A DNA stretch of 64,000 nt from positions 1 through 64,000 of the IMG/VR virus record IMGVR_UViG_3300031758_009234; one strand, given 5' to 3'. The translations under genes and the position numbers were made by a program. The stretch is from a virus. Below the pieces are notes generated by a model. That model did no database searches. It saw only the letters and a program-made list of their open reading frames with translations, and was not told the DNA's origin. Positions 41,422 through 48,653 of the stretch are shown one piece after another; position 1 is the stretch's first letter, and each line of letters starts with the position of its first letter.

Positions 41422-41766
41422 TTAATTTCTTCTTATATATGATATGTGTAAATTATAATTGATATAATCAATTGAGAATGTCGCTGGATTTCTAATTGAT
41501 TTAGAATCAACTTCTCCTCTTCTATACAATCTGAATCCAAATCCTTTAAGATAATTATCCAAATGGTTAAATACATCTGATATTTCATCTAAAGTAAATT
41601 TATTCTTTGATGAGATATCGATTGTAACTTGATCAACTGGTTTATCAAAATAACTAATAGTATATTTAAAATAACTTGGTAGTTCCATCAAAACATCTTC
41701 AATATATTCCTTATCAGGTAATTCTAAAACAGATTCAAACAACTTAAAGCTTTTTATCCTTTTCAT
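41422..41766 (-). CDS. Tagged small protein (114 aa)
   Basis: MKRIKSFKLFESVLELPDKE; the first 12 residues are identical to those of the next gene upstream, and the rest differs. The body is a two-layer alpha/beta of about 100 residues ending YINYNLHISYIRRN. It overlaps its neighbour by four bases. Function unknown. Confidence 0.7.
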   Translation of the reverse strand: MKRIKSFKLFESVLELPDKEYIEDVLMELPSYFKYTISYFDKPVDQVTIDISSKNKFTLDEISDVFNHLDNYLKGFGFRLYRRGEVDSKSIRNPATFSIDYINYNLHISYIRRN

Positions 41767-42230
41767 ATTTTATTTACTTTTTTATTTTCTTCAAGATTGT
41801 CCATCAATTTATTCATATAACCTCTCAAATCAATTGTGTACGCAACACGAACTCTATTACTAGACATTCCTATTCTATTACCAATACACACATAATCTAA
41901 ATGTTCTTTTAATAAACGAAGAAACCTTTCTAATAAATCTTTATTTTTATCTTGTTCAACTTCATCCATAGTAACCATAAGCATTAAACCATTTCCATCA
42001 TCATCACCATGAAAGGTTGAACTAAAATCATCACAAGAACGACCAAATCTATCCTCATTTTTTAAATAAATAGATTGAATATTTACTTTACAATCAACTA
42101 AATGATCTTCTAACTCATAAAGTATACCTTCTATATCCTCTCTAACCTCAGATAGAACAACAACTCTATCTTTTGCCGTCATTTTACTACCTGTTGATTC
42201 AAACAACTTAAAACTTTTTATCCTTTTCAC
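41732..42230 (-). repeat. Two 35-bp near-identical repeats encoding the MKRIKSFKLFES tag
   Basis: Copies at 41732-41766 and 42196-42230 differ at two positions, while the genes that follow are unrelated in sequence. Confidence 0.85.
41763..42230 (-). CDS. Tagged protein with GTG start (155 aa)
   Basis: Starts at GTG with MKRIKSFKLFES, the same tag as the previous entry. The body has long acidic helices and a loop rich in Asp/Gly (FHGDDDGNGLML). A GTG start is unusual here; the near-identical tag repeat supports it. Function unknown. Confidence 0.7.
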   Translation of the reverse strand: MKRIKSFKLFESTGSKMTAKDRVVVLSEVREDIEGILYELEDHLVDCKVNIQSIYLKNEDRFGRSCDDFSSTFHGDDDGNGLMLMVTMDEVEQDKNKDLLERFLRLLKEHLDYVCIGNRIGMSSNRVRVAYTIDLRGYMNKLMDNLEENKKVNKI

Positions 42231-42233
42231 AAT

Positions 42234-42524
42234 TTATTTATTTTGTTTATTATCTTCACCTTTAAACGGACCTAACATACCTTTTAAGTTCCAAGAAGAG
42301 ACAAACTTCTTGTTGTGTTTTTCATAGTCTTCATATGACTCAATACCACTATCAATAGGATTTTCAATATATTGAATGTTAGCACCTTGTTTATTCATAT
42401 CAGAAATACGATTACCAATATCAGTTTTAGCTGACATCTTCATAACTTTTTTTAACTGATCTACTGTTTGTTGACGAGGTAAAGCCTCATTTATACTAAA
42501 CTCTTCAAATTTCAATATCTTCAT
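42234..42524 (-). CDS. Tagged small protein (96 aa)
   Basis: MKILKFEEFSINEALPRQQT: the tag region ends INEA, comparable to the FIAEA end of the T4 propeptide. The body is basic and polar (KKVMKMSAKTDIGNRISDM) and ends in GPFKGEDNKQNK. A phage-type promoter motif lies just upstream. Function unknown. Confidence 0.7.
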   Translation of the reverse strand: MKILKFEEFSINEALPRQQTVDQLKKVMKMSAKTDIGNRISDMNKQGANIQYIENPIDSGIESYEDYEKHNKKFVSSWNLKGMLGPFKGEDNKQNK

Positions 42525-42528
42525 ATTC

Positions 42529-42538
42529 TATATATTAA
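42529..42538 (-). promoter_or_regulatory. Phage-type promoter motif
   Basis: TTAATATATA on the minus strand, 5 bases before the 42234-42524 gene. Confidence 0.5.
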
Positions 42539-42897
42539 TTTTTACGACTATAAATACCAACCGACAGTGCATAATTATATGAGTTATCCGGTAAATCATA
42601 GAACTTAACATCTTCTAATTCATATCCTTCAAACCTAATTTTATATTGTGGTAATCTTGGAATATCTTTTAATCTCTTTTCACCAAGTTCTTTAGCCATT
42701 TGTACCATTTCATCTCTATCATAAACATCATAGTTTGAAAAACATCTATCACACCAACCTTCGGTATAAATAATTTTATCTCCAATTTTAGTTATGATAT
42801 TTGTTTGAGATGGAATATCAGAATCGGGTATAGAGTTTACTAAGTCCGATAATTCGGATTCAAAGTTAAAACTCTCAAATAATTTAAGTTTTTTCAT
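42535..42897 (-). CDS. Tagged protein (120 aa)
   Basis: MKKLKLFESFNFESELSDLV; after the tag comes an acidic domain with a Cys pair in EGWCDRCFSNYDVYDRDEM and a C-terminal strand-rich part. The upstream motif is a weaker variant (TTAAATATATAA). It is the first gene of the minus-strand cluster. Function unknown. Confidence 0.7.
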   Translation of the reverse strand: MKKLKLFESFNFESELSDLVNSIPDSDIPSQTNIITKIGDKIIYTEGWCDRCFSNYDVYDRDEMVQMAKELGEKRLKDIPRLPQYKIRFEGYELEDVKFYDLPDNSYNYALSVGIYSRKN

Positions 42898-42914
42898 TAT
42901 TTATATATTTAATT

Positions 42915-42925
42915 TTTAATATATA
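42915..42925 (+). promoter_or_regulatory. Phage-type promoter motif TTTAATATATA
   Basis: Exact TTTAATATATA, 16 bases before the plus-strand tagged gene at 42942. Confidence 0.55.
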
Positions 42926-42941
42926 AAAATAAAACGACAAG

Positions 42942-43247
42942 ATGAAAAATATCAAAACTTGGGATATGTTCAACGAAGGTAAAACAATGAAAGCATCTAA
43001 ATCATCTGATTCTGATGTTAAAGTTGAAAAATTCAGAGAAACTATTGAGAACTTCTTGAAAAATATGAAAGACGCTAAAGTTAAAACTGTTGGTACAGAT
43101 TTAGAAGTTAACTTAGAAGATGTTAAAGTTCAAGTAATGTTCCGTAAAGATTATGTTGGTGTTAAGAAAGTAGGTGAGAAAGCCGAAGAATTCAAATACG
43201 ACCAATTAGGAAAAATTAAAAGTGAAATCAAAAAACACTTAAAATAA
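42942..43247 (+). CDS. Tagged Lys-rich protein (101 aa)
   Basis: MKNIKTWDMFNEGKTMKASK; the tag ends FNEG. The body is very basic (many Lys in KNMKDAKVKTVG and KSEIKKHLK) and alpha/beta. Unlike the rest of the cluster it is on the plus strand, so the tag is not simply inherited from one operon duplication. A basic body recalls T4 internal proteins that bind DNA. Confidence 0.72.
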   Translation: MKNIKTWDMFNEGKTMKASKSSDSDVKVEKFRETIENFLKNMKDAKVKTVGTDLEVNLEDVKVQVMFRKDYVGVKKVGEKAEEFKYDQLGKIKSEIKKHLK

Positions 43248-43250
43248 AAA

Positions 43251-43278
43251 AAAACCACTCAATTGAGTGGTTTTATTA
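43251..43278. terminator. Bidirectional terminator
   Basis: Perfect palindrome AAAACCACTCAA/TTGAGTGGTTTT between convergent genes. Confidence 0.9.
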
Positions 43279-43612
43279 TTTCTTCTATTATTTCATTTCT
43301 CGATTCAGACTTAATCATATTAAGTAAATCCCCATATGTAATTTCTTCACTTAATAATTCATCTTTGTAATAAATATCAAACTCAGCAAAACTAGCAGTG
43401 TCTCCATCCATTCTTGGTAATTCACCATCATATCCTCTATACGAAACCATTGTAAGTCCTCTGAAAAATCCCCAACCACTTGAAACTAATAGATTTTGAT
43501 TCCATTCAGTGTAATCAGATTCTATTGTAACTTCGGTTCCACCAACATAATATTCATCTGGTTTTGCAATGAATTTAAAGTCCTTTAAAAAATCAATCTT
43601 AGAAATCATCAT
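43259..43612 (-). CDS. Hypothetical protein downstream of nrdB (117 aa)
   Basis: [20 protein letters not shown] followed by a beta-rich acidic domain. The start overlaps the nrdB stop by 14 bases, which indicates coupling. No family is recognised, and it is not thioredoxin or glutaredoxin. Confidence 0.65.
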   Translation of the reverse strand: MMISKIDFLKDFKFIAKPDEYYVGGTEVTIESDYTEWNQNLLVSSGWGFFRGLTMVSYRGYDGELPRMDGDTASFAEFDIYYKDELLSEEITYGDLLNMIKSESRNEIIEEIIKPLN

Positions 43613-44558
43613 CTAAACTATCAAAGTCAATATTCTTATCAGAAGCTTTTTGATATTCAGAAACTCTTTTCTCGAAGAAGTTAGATTTGTTTTGTAAAGA
43701 AAGCATATCCATAAAATCAAAAGGATTTTCAGAGTTATAAACTTTCTTACAACCTAATTCAGTTAACCAGAAGTCAGCAACGAACTCTATGTATTGTTGC
43801 ATCATCTTAGCGTTCATACCAATTAAAGAAACTGGTAAAGAATCAGTAACGAATTCTTTTTCAATCTCAACTGCTTCAGTAATAATCTCAGTAATTCTTT
43901 CAGCACTAACTTTATTCGTGATGTATTTGTTATGTAACAAACAAGCGAACTCACAGTGTAAACCTTCATCTCTTGAAATTAACTCATTAGAGAATGCTAA
44001 ACCTGGCATTAAACCTCTTTTCTTTAACCAGAAAATAGAACAGAATGATCCAGAGAAAAAGATACCTTCAACAGCAGCAAAGGCAATTAATCTTTCAGCA
44101 AATGAATCAGATTCAATCCATTTAAGTGCCCACTCAGCTTTCTTTTTAACAGATGGTACTGTTTCAATAGCATTGAATAAATGATCTCTTTCTTTAGAAT
44201 CTTTGATATAAGTATCAATCAATAAAGAGTAAGTTTCAGAGTGAACATTCTCCATTGCTATTTGAAAACCATAAAAACTTTTAGCCTCTGGATACTGAAC
44301 TTCTTTTAAGAAATTCTCAGCTAAGTTTTCATTTACGATACCATCAGATGCAGCGAAGAATGCTAAAACATTTTTAATATAATGTTTTTCATCATCATTT
44401 AATTTTTCATTCCAGTCAGTTAAATCTTGTGCTAAATCAATCTCTTCGCTCGTCCAAAATGACATTTCAGCAGTTTTATACTTTTCCCAAATGTCATGAT
44501 ATTTCAACGGAAACATCACAAAACGACTTTTGTTTTCTTTTAAAATATGTTCTTCCAT
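43599..44558 (-). CDS. nrdB: Ribonucleotide reductase small subunit (class Ia)
   Basis: 319 residues. Iron ligands D72, E103, H106, E164, E198 and H201 and the radical tyrosine Y110 (in HSETYSLL) are all present. The sequence is strikingly close to the eukaryotic and Bacteroidetes R2 type ([33 protein letters not shown]). The C-terminus FDSLDDDF is the tail that docks into the large subunit. No nrdA is in the window, so it lies elsewhere or host NrdA is used. The leader contains a terminator and a structured element. Confidence 0.96.
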   Translation of the reverse strand: MEEHILKENKSRFVMFPLKYHDIWEKYKTAEMSFWTSEEIDLAQDLTDWNEKLNDDEKHYIKNVLAFFAASDGIVNENLAENFLKEVQYPEAKSFYGFQIAMENVHSETYSLLIDTYIKDSKERDHLFNAIETVPSVKKKAEWALKWIESDSFAERLIAFAAVEGIFFSGSFCSIFWLKKRGLMPGLAFSNELISRDEGLHCEFACLLHNKYITNKVSAERITEIITEAVEIEKEFVTDSLPVSLIGMNAKMMQQYIEFVADFWLTELGCKKVYNSENPFDFMDMLSLQNKSNFFEKRVSEYQKASDKNIDFDSLDDDF

Positions 44559-44610
44559 AATAATTTATTTTGTTTTTTTTATATATTCAATTTGAAATTT
44601 GTTTAGTTTT

Positions 44611-44651
44611 TAAAAAAAGAAAACCACCGAGGAGCGAATTCAGTGGTTTTC
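44611..44651 (-). terminator. Terminator in front of nrdB
   Basis: Stem GAAAACCAC/GTGGTTTTC with a T-run on the minus strand, 53 bases before nrdB. It may end the HNH transcript or act as an attenuator for nrdB. Confidence 0.7.
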
Positions 44652-44698
44652 AAAAATATAGTCCACCCAGAGGGGCTTTAACTATAACGGGTCCTAAG
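44652..44698 (-). ncRNA. GC-rich structured element of unknown type
   Basis: About 47 bases of much higher GC than the genome. On the minus strand GGCTT pairs with AAGCC; in addition ACCC can pair with GGGT and TATAGT with ACTATA, and these two pairings cross, giving pseudoknot potential. The position between the HNH stop codon and the terminator before nrdB is that of a riboswitch aptamer or an intron remnant. No known class was recognised. Confidence 0.4.
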
Positions 44699-45257
44699 CC
44701 GTTTCTTTAAATTTATTACCTTTTGACAAATTATCTTTTGCCCAAAGTGGTTGTAAGTTTGATAGAGAATTTACTGTACTCAATTTTGTATTTTTATTAA
44801 ATTTACTTATTGGTTTTTTATGATCAATATGCCATTCACCATAATTATCCCAAGACATTCCGTCTTTAAATTGACATTCTATTCTTTGTTTCAATTTAAG
44901 ACTATTATACCCTAAAATCTCAAATGTTTTTTTATTCTTTTTTACTCCAAAATATTTTAAACATCTTCTTAGAATATCCCTAGCTGAATTTCCGATTCTA
45001 ATATTTAGATTATTTTTTCTAAGTTCCTTTCTTCTCTCCGAATAACTACTCTCATAATTCTTTGATTTTATTTTATAATCACCGGTATTCCTATATAATC
45101 GTTTTCTTTCTAAAACTCTATTAGTATTTGATTTGTAATGTTTTTTAACCATATCTTTTGAGCAATCTTTACAATAAATTTGATATCCAGTTTTAGAATT
45201 TTTCTTCTTGTGAAAATCACTCAACTCTTTATCAATGGAACATTTTTTACAAATCAT
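44694..45257 (-). CDS. HNH homing endonuclease (187 aa)
   Basis: Zinc-binding CKKCSIDKELSDF and CKDC at the N-terminus, a basic middle, then MSWDNYGEWHIDHKKPISKF and SLSNLQPLWAKDNLSKGNKF. The nuclease site is intact. It lies directly upstream of nrdB, a favoured homing target in T4-like phages, and is related to the HNH protein at 38467-39054. Confidence 0.88.
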   Translation of the reverse strand: MICKKCSIDKELSDFHKKKNSKTGYQIYCKDCSKDMVKKHYKSNTNRVLERKRLYRNTGDYKIKSKNYESSYSERRKELRKNNLNIRIGNSARDILRRCLKYFGVKKNKKTFEILGYNSLKLKQRIECQFKDGMSWDNYGEWHIDHKKPISKFNKNTKLSTVNSLSNLQPLWAKDNLSKGNKFKETA

Positions 45258-45261
45258 ATTT

Positions 45262-45272
45262 TATATATTAAA
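45262..45272 (-). promoter_or_regulatory. Phage-type promoter motif TTTAATATATA
   Basis: On the minus strand, 4 bases before the HNH gene. Confidence 0.5.
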
Positions 45273-45282
45273 AAATTATCCG

Positions 45283-45290
45283 TATGTTTG
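45283..45290 (+). promoter_or_regulatory. Bacteroidetes-type promoter (TATGTTTG), near-leaderless
   Basis: TATGTTTG fits TAnnTTTG and ends 5 bases before the ATG at 45296. Confidence 0.55.
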
Positions 45291-45295
45291 CTATT

Positions 45296-45679
45296 ATGAA
45301 AAGGTTATTTTTAGACGATTGGCGAATTCCTAGAGACTGTGCTACTTATATGTGGCAAAGAAAGGTGAATTGTACCGTATTCCACGAAGAATGGGATATA
45401 GTAAGATCGTATGGTCAATTTAAATCTTGGATAATTGAAAATGGTATACCAGATTTAGTAGCATTTGATTATGATTTAGCTGATGTTGAAGAATTAAAAG
45501 AAGAACTTCCATTTGAATATTGGTTTAATCTAGATGAAAATAGAGTTTATACTGGATTGGATTGTGTTATTTTTTTACTTAACTATTGTAAAGAAAGAAA
45601 CTTAAACTTTCCTGAATATATTATTCATTCAGCAAATCCGGATGGAAGTGATGAAATAAAAAAACTTTTAGCTGTGTAA
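45296..45679 (+). CDS. cREC-type (cyclic-phosphate-processing receiver) protein, copy 2
   Basis: 127 residues from the ATG at 45296; the ATG at 45284 lies inside the promoter -7 element. RLFLDDWRIPRD, WDIVRSYGQFKSWI, LVAFDYDLA and IIHSANPDGSDEI give the family signature in the same order as copy 1 at 12218-12595. The second acidic motif is FDYDLA here instead of FDHDLA, so the two copies may differ in activity. The role in RNA-end processing is inferred from family context. Confidence 0.75.
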   Translation: MKRLFLDDWRIPRDCATYMWQRKVNCTVFHEEWDIVRSYGQFKSWIIENGIPDLVAFDYDLADVEELKEELPFEYWFNLDENRVYTGLDCVIFLLNYCKERNLNFPEYIIHSANPDGSDEIKKLLAV

Positions 45680-45695
45680 GATATACAATGTTTAT

Positions 45696-45917
45696 ATGAG
45701 AGCTTTTTTGATTATAGACACAGAAGATTTAAGAAAAGAAATTGAGGTAACACATACTCAAGTAAACTCCTTAATACCTATTATTAAGAAGATAAATAAA
45801 AATCATAGTGATTATCAATCACATGATTCATGGGAATTATTTGTGGAAATTTTAAACACAGAACCCGTAATAAGTGTTGATGATATAACATCAATAAATA
45901 TCTCATATCATATTTAG
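45696..45917 (+). CDS. Small hypothetical protein (73 aa)
   Basis: MRAFLIIDTEDLRKEIEVTH opens an alpha/beta mini-protein with acidic charge. It follows the cREC gene by 16 bases and is probably in the same transcript. Family unknown. Confidence 0.6.
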   Translation: MRAFLIIDTEDLRKEIEVTHTQVNSLIPIIKKINKNHSDYQSHDSWELFVEILNTEPVISVDDITSINISYHI

Positions 45918-45941
45918 TAATTAATTATAAAACAACATAAA

Positions 45942-46256
45942 ATGTTAAAACACGAAGTTAAAATTGAGTTTCAAAACTCAGAAGTTTTAAAATCTATTAT
46001 TGAAAAATCCTACTTTGAGGAAGGAACTAATGGTAAATTATTTGGTAAAAGTAATTACTTAGTTATGTCTAGTGACATAGAACCAGAAGCATTTGAAATC
46101 TTAAAAGAAGTTAAAAACTCAACAGTTAAAATCTGTAATCAAGAAATTATCGATGGTTCAATGAGATTTATCGTTGAGGAAACTGAAGGTGAGTTGAGAA
46201 TGTATCCAGCATCTATTTATTGTGTAAAAGAAGAAGATAAGTATAGCTTTTATTAA
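45942..46256 (+). CDS. Hypothetical protein (104 aa)
   Basis: A two-layer alpha/beta protein (MLKHEVKIEFQNSEVLKSII at the start, RMYPASIYCVKEEDKYSFY at the end). It lies 24 bases after the preceding gene in the same small operon and converges with an endonuclease gene. No family is recognised. Confidence 0.62.
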   Translation: MLKHEVKIEFQNSEVLKSIIEKSYFEEGTNGKLFGKSNYLVMSSDIEPEAFEILKEVKNSTVKICNQEIIDGSMRFIVEETEGELRMYPASIYCVKEEDKYSFY

Positions 46257-46900
46257 TATTCAAAATTATATTTATTACTTTTAAGTAAATTTATTCTTCT
46301 TTTTGTTATACAACAATTATCTATACCACCTATGATATAAGGTGGTATAGACTCTTTAAAACCTTGATAAATTGATATTTTATGGTCTATCGTCGGATAT
46401 GACATATCATTGGAGTTTAATTTCATATTTTCCAAAATGTTCTCTTTATCATAAAAATCAAGACCATCCCAAATCTCAAATAAATAAGGTTTATTTCTAT
46501 TGGTTATTCTATTAACTAATTTTCTATATTTTTTAAAATCAATAGAAGATTCAAATGGTATATAAATACCCTTTTCCTCTTTAGTTTTTATCATCTTATT
46601 CGAATTATTATATTTTGAGTCACCATATATTCTTTCTTTTGTAATAGAAGTCTTTTTATTTTTACAACCTTTACATGAATAATAATTATATCTACTTTTA
46701 TTCCTCAAATAGGCTCTATATTGTAGCTTTTTATGAGATCCACATATTTCACAACAACAATCTATTATAATTGGACTTTTATGAGATAAATGATTTATGT
46801 CAATTTCTATAATATCATACATCTTAACATCATAAAATTCACTTAGTCTGTTATAGTTTAGAGGAACTATTGTCGTTTTTATCTTTTTTGTTAATAACAT
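46253..46900 (-). CDS. HNH-type endonuclease with zinc ribbon (215 aa)
   Basis: Residues 46-80 contain two Cys pairs (CCCEICG, then SCKGCKNKK), forming a zinc ribbon. The C-terminal nuclease part reads YPTIDHKISIYQGF, then CCITKRRINLLKSNK, with the D-H-K site and the final N. It differs from the other HNH genes here, so it belongs to another homing lineage. It is inserted next to the IMPDH/GMPR gene, head to head over a perfect 34-bp palindrome. Confidence 0.78.
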   Translation of the reverse strand: MLLTKKIKTTIVPLNYNRLSEFYDVKMYDIIEIDINHLSHKSPIIIDCCCEICGSHKKLQYRAYLRNKSRYNYYSCKGCKNKKTSITKERIYGDSKYNNSNKMIKTKEEKGIYIPFESSIDFKKYRKLVNRITNRNKPYLFEIWDGLDFYDKENILENMKLNSNDMSYPTIDHKISIYQGFKESIPPYIIGGIDNCCITKRRINLLKSNKYNFEY

Positions 46901-46903
46901 AAG

Positions 46904-46937
46904 ATTCGTAATTTAATATATATATTAAATTACGAAT
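46904..46937. promoter_or_regulatory. Perfect 34-bp palindrome between divergent genes
   Basis: Two 17-base halves, ATTCGTAATTTAATATA and its exact complement. The centre contains the phage-type promoter motif on both strands. It can act as a bidirectional promoter with an embedded operator. Confidence 0.7.
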
Positions 46938-46977
46938 GTCTGCTAATGGACATATGATAAAAAAATAAATTTTCCTT

Positions 46978-47997
46978 ATGATAAAACTTGATTGGAATGA
47001 TATTAGTATAGTACCAGCGATGATCTCTTCAATTTCTTCAAGAAGTGAGATAAATCCATATTTAAATGATAAGTTACCACTATTTACAGCTCCTATGGAT
47101 ACAGTAATAGATGAGAAAAACATAAATGAATTTGAAAAAAACTATATAAACATTTGCTTACCAAGAAATGTTAAGTATGATACTTTAAAAAATGATAACT
47201 ATTTTTACTCTTATGGATTAGACGAAATCTACAATTTATACAATTCAGATTCTAAATTACCAAAGAAGGTTCTTATTGACGTAGCAAACGGAAATATGCT
47301 TAGACTTTGGGAGGTTTCTAAACTATTAAAGGAAAAATTTGGAGACAACATTGAACTTATGGTTGGTAATATCGCTAATCCAAAAACTTATAGAGAATTT
47401 TGTGAAATTGGTGTTGATTGGATCAGAGTTGGTATTGGTGGTGGTTCTGCTTGTACAACTTCAGCTAACGTCGCTATTCACTATCCAATGGCTTCTTTAA
47501 TAAGAGAATGTAAAGATCTTTCTTATGGTGTTGATAAACCAACAAAGATTATCGCTGATGGTGGATTTAAAAACTTTTCAGATATAATTAAAGCTTTAGC
47601 GATGGGTGCTGATGCTGTTATGTTGGGTGGTGTTTTCAACAAATGTTTAGAAAGTTGTAGTGATAGTTTTTCTAAAAACGAATTAGGAGACTTTACACAA
47701 CTATCTAAAGAAGAAGCTGAGAAATACTTTGATGAAGGTGCTACTATCTATAAGTATTATAGAGGTATGTCAACAAAAGAAGTTCAAAAGTCTTGGAATA
47801 GAAAAGTAATTAAAACTGGAGAAGGCATTAGTAAATATAATAATGTAGAATATAAATTATCTGGTTGGTGTGAAAACTTTACAGATTATTTAAAGTCTGC
47901 TATGTCTTATACCGGGTGTAGAACTTTAGAAGAATACTGTGGAGAAGTTGAGTGGATTCAAATTAGTGATAACGCTTTTAATAGATTTAATAAGTAA
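46978..47997 (+). CDS. IMP dehydrogenase/GMP reductase family enzyme (339 aa)
   Basis: A TIM-barrel enzyme of purine metabolism. The catalytic Cys159 lies in GIGGGSACTTSAN, the IMP-binding DGG is in IIADGGFKNFSD, and GADAVMLGG is the phosphate-binding loop. There is no CBS pair, and the length is near that of GMP reductase (about 345). Whether it makes XMP from IMP or IMP from GMP is not decided by these motifs. A guanine-nucleotide role fits the other nucleotide genes (nrdB, Nudix, nucleotidase). Confidence 0.85.
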   Translation: MIKLDWNDISIVPAMISSISSRSEINPYLNDKLPLFTAPMDTVIDEKNINEFEKNYINICLPRNVKYDTLKNDNYFYSYGLDEIYNLYNSDSKLPKKVLIDVANGNMLRLWEVSKLLKEKFGDNIELMVGNIANPKTYREFCEIGVDWIRVGIGGGSACTTSANVAIHYPMASLIRECKDLSYGVDKPTKIIADGGFKNFSDIIKALAMGADAVMLGGVFNKCLESCSDSFSKNELGDFTQLSKEEAEKYFDEGATIYKYYRGMSTKEVQKSWNRKVIKTGEGISKYNNVEYKLSGWCENFTDYLKSAMSYTGCRTLEEYCGEVEWIQISDNAFNRFNK

Positions 47998-47999
47998 AC

Positions 48000-48028
48000 A
48001 AAAAACCAGTCAATGACTGGTTTTTTTT
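48000..48028. terminator. Bidirectional terminator
   Basis: Stem AAAAACCAGTCA/TGACTGGTTTTT with T-run after the IMPDH/GMPR gene. Confidence 0.9.
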
Positions 48029-48653
48029 ATTCATTATCTATTGATATAATATAATCTATTAGAGATTTGATACTATCAAACTTTTTAGTTCTATATTGAA
48101 CGAGATATAATTCATTCTCACTAACATAATTAACCTTATGATCATAATCTTCTAAATGTTCATATTGAACACCAAACTGAACAATATCTTTATGTTCACC
48201 ATTTATTGTATAATTAACTCTTTTTAAGTTATCACCTAAAAATTTCATACTTTTTATGATTAAATCTAAATCAGTATTATCGAAATAGAATTTACTTAAT
48301 TTAAAAGCAAATTGGTTTGTATCTGGATTAAATCCAGATGTAAAAAAACCTTTAAGTTGTTCAAAATACTTATTTGAGATATTATATTTTTTACTCGTTG
48401 TTCCATGACCGTGTTCAAATATCCAATCACATTGTTCTTTATTAAAATCAAATATACTAACCGGTAATGACTTAGAATGAGATTCTTCACCCTCTTCTTT
48501 TCTTTTTGTTAGAACAGCATTTATATCTCTAATTTTATCACCCAATTCGTTATATTCAATTCTTGACCAATGTAATAACTCTTCAAGATCCTCTGTATCC
48601 ATTGAATCATAAGAATGAACTTTATTTTCGTTATAACTCTTTATGTATTTCAT
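48027..48653 (-). CDS. Tagged protein (208 aa)
   Basis: MKYIKSYNENKVHSYDSMDT: the tag is followed by an acidic helical region, then a mixed domain with WIFEHGHGTTSKKY and LYLVQYRTKKF. No family is recognised. The start overlaps the upstream stop (one base), so it is coupled to the dioxygenase-like gene. Confidence 0.68.
   Translation of the reverse strand: MKYIKSYNENKVHSYDSMDTEDLEELLHWSRIEYNELGDKIRDINAVLTKRKEEGEESHSKSLPVSIFDFNKEQCDWIFEHGHGTTSKKYNISNKYFEQLKGFFTSGFNPDTNQFAFKLSKFYFDNTDLDLIIKSMKFLGDNLKRVNYTINGEHKDIVQFGVQYEHLEDYDHKVNYVSENELYLVQYRTKKFDSIKSLIDYIISIDNE

Noticed and set aside
44645-44698. Group I intron 3' end, suggested by ATATAGTCC
   Set aside because: The complementary P7 strand and P3 are not found in the right order, nrdB is uninterrupted, and too little sequence is present for a catalytic core. 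Left open as an unknown structured element.
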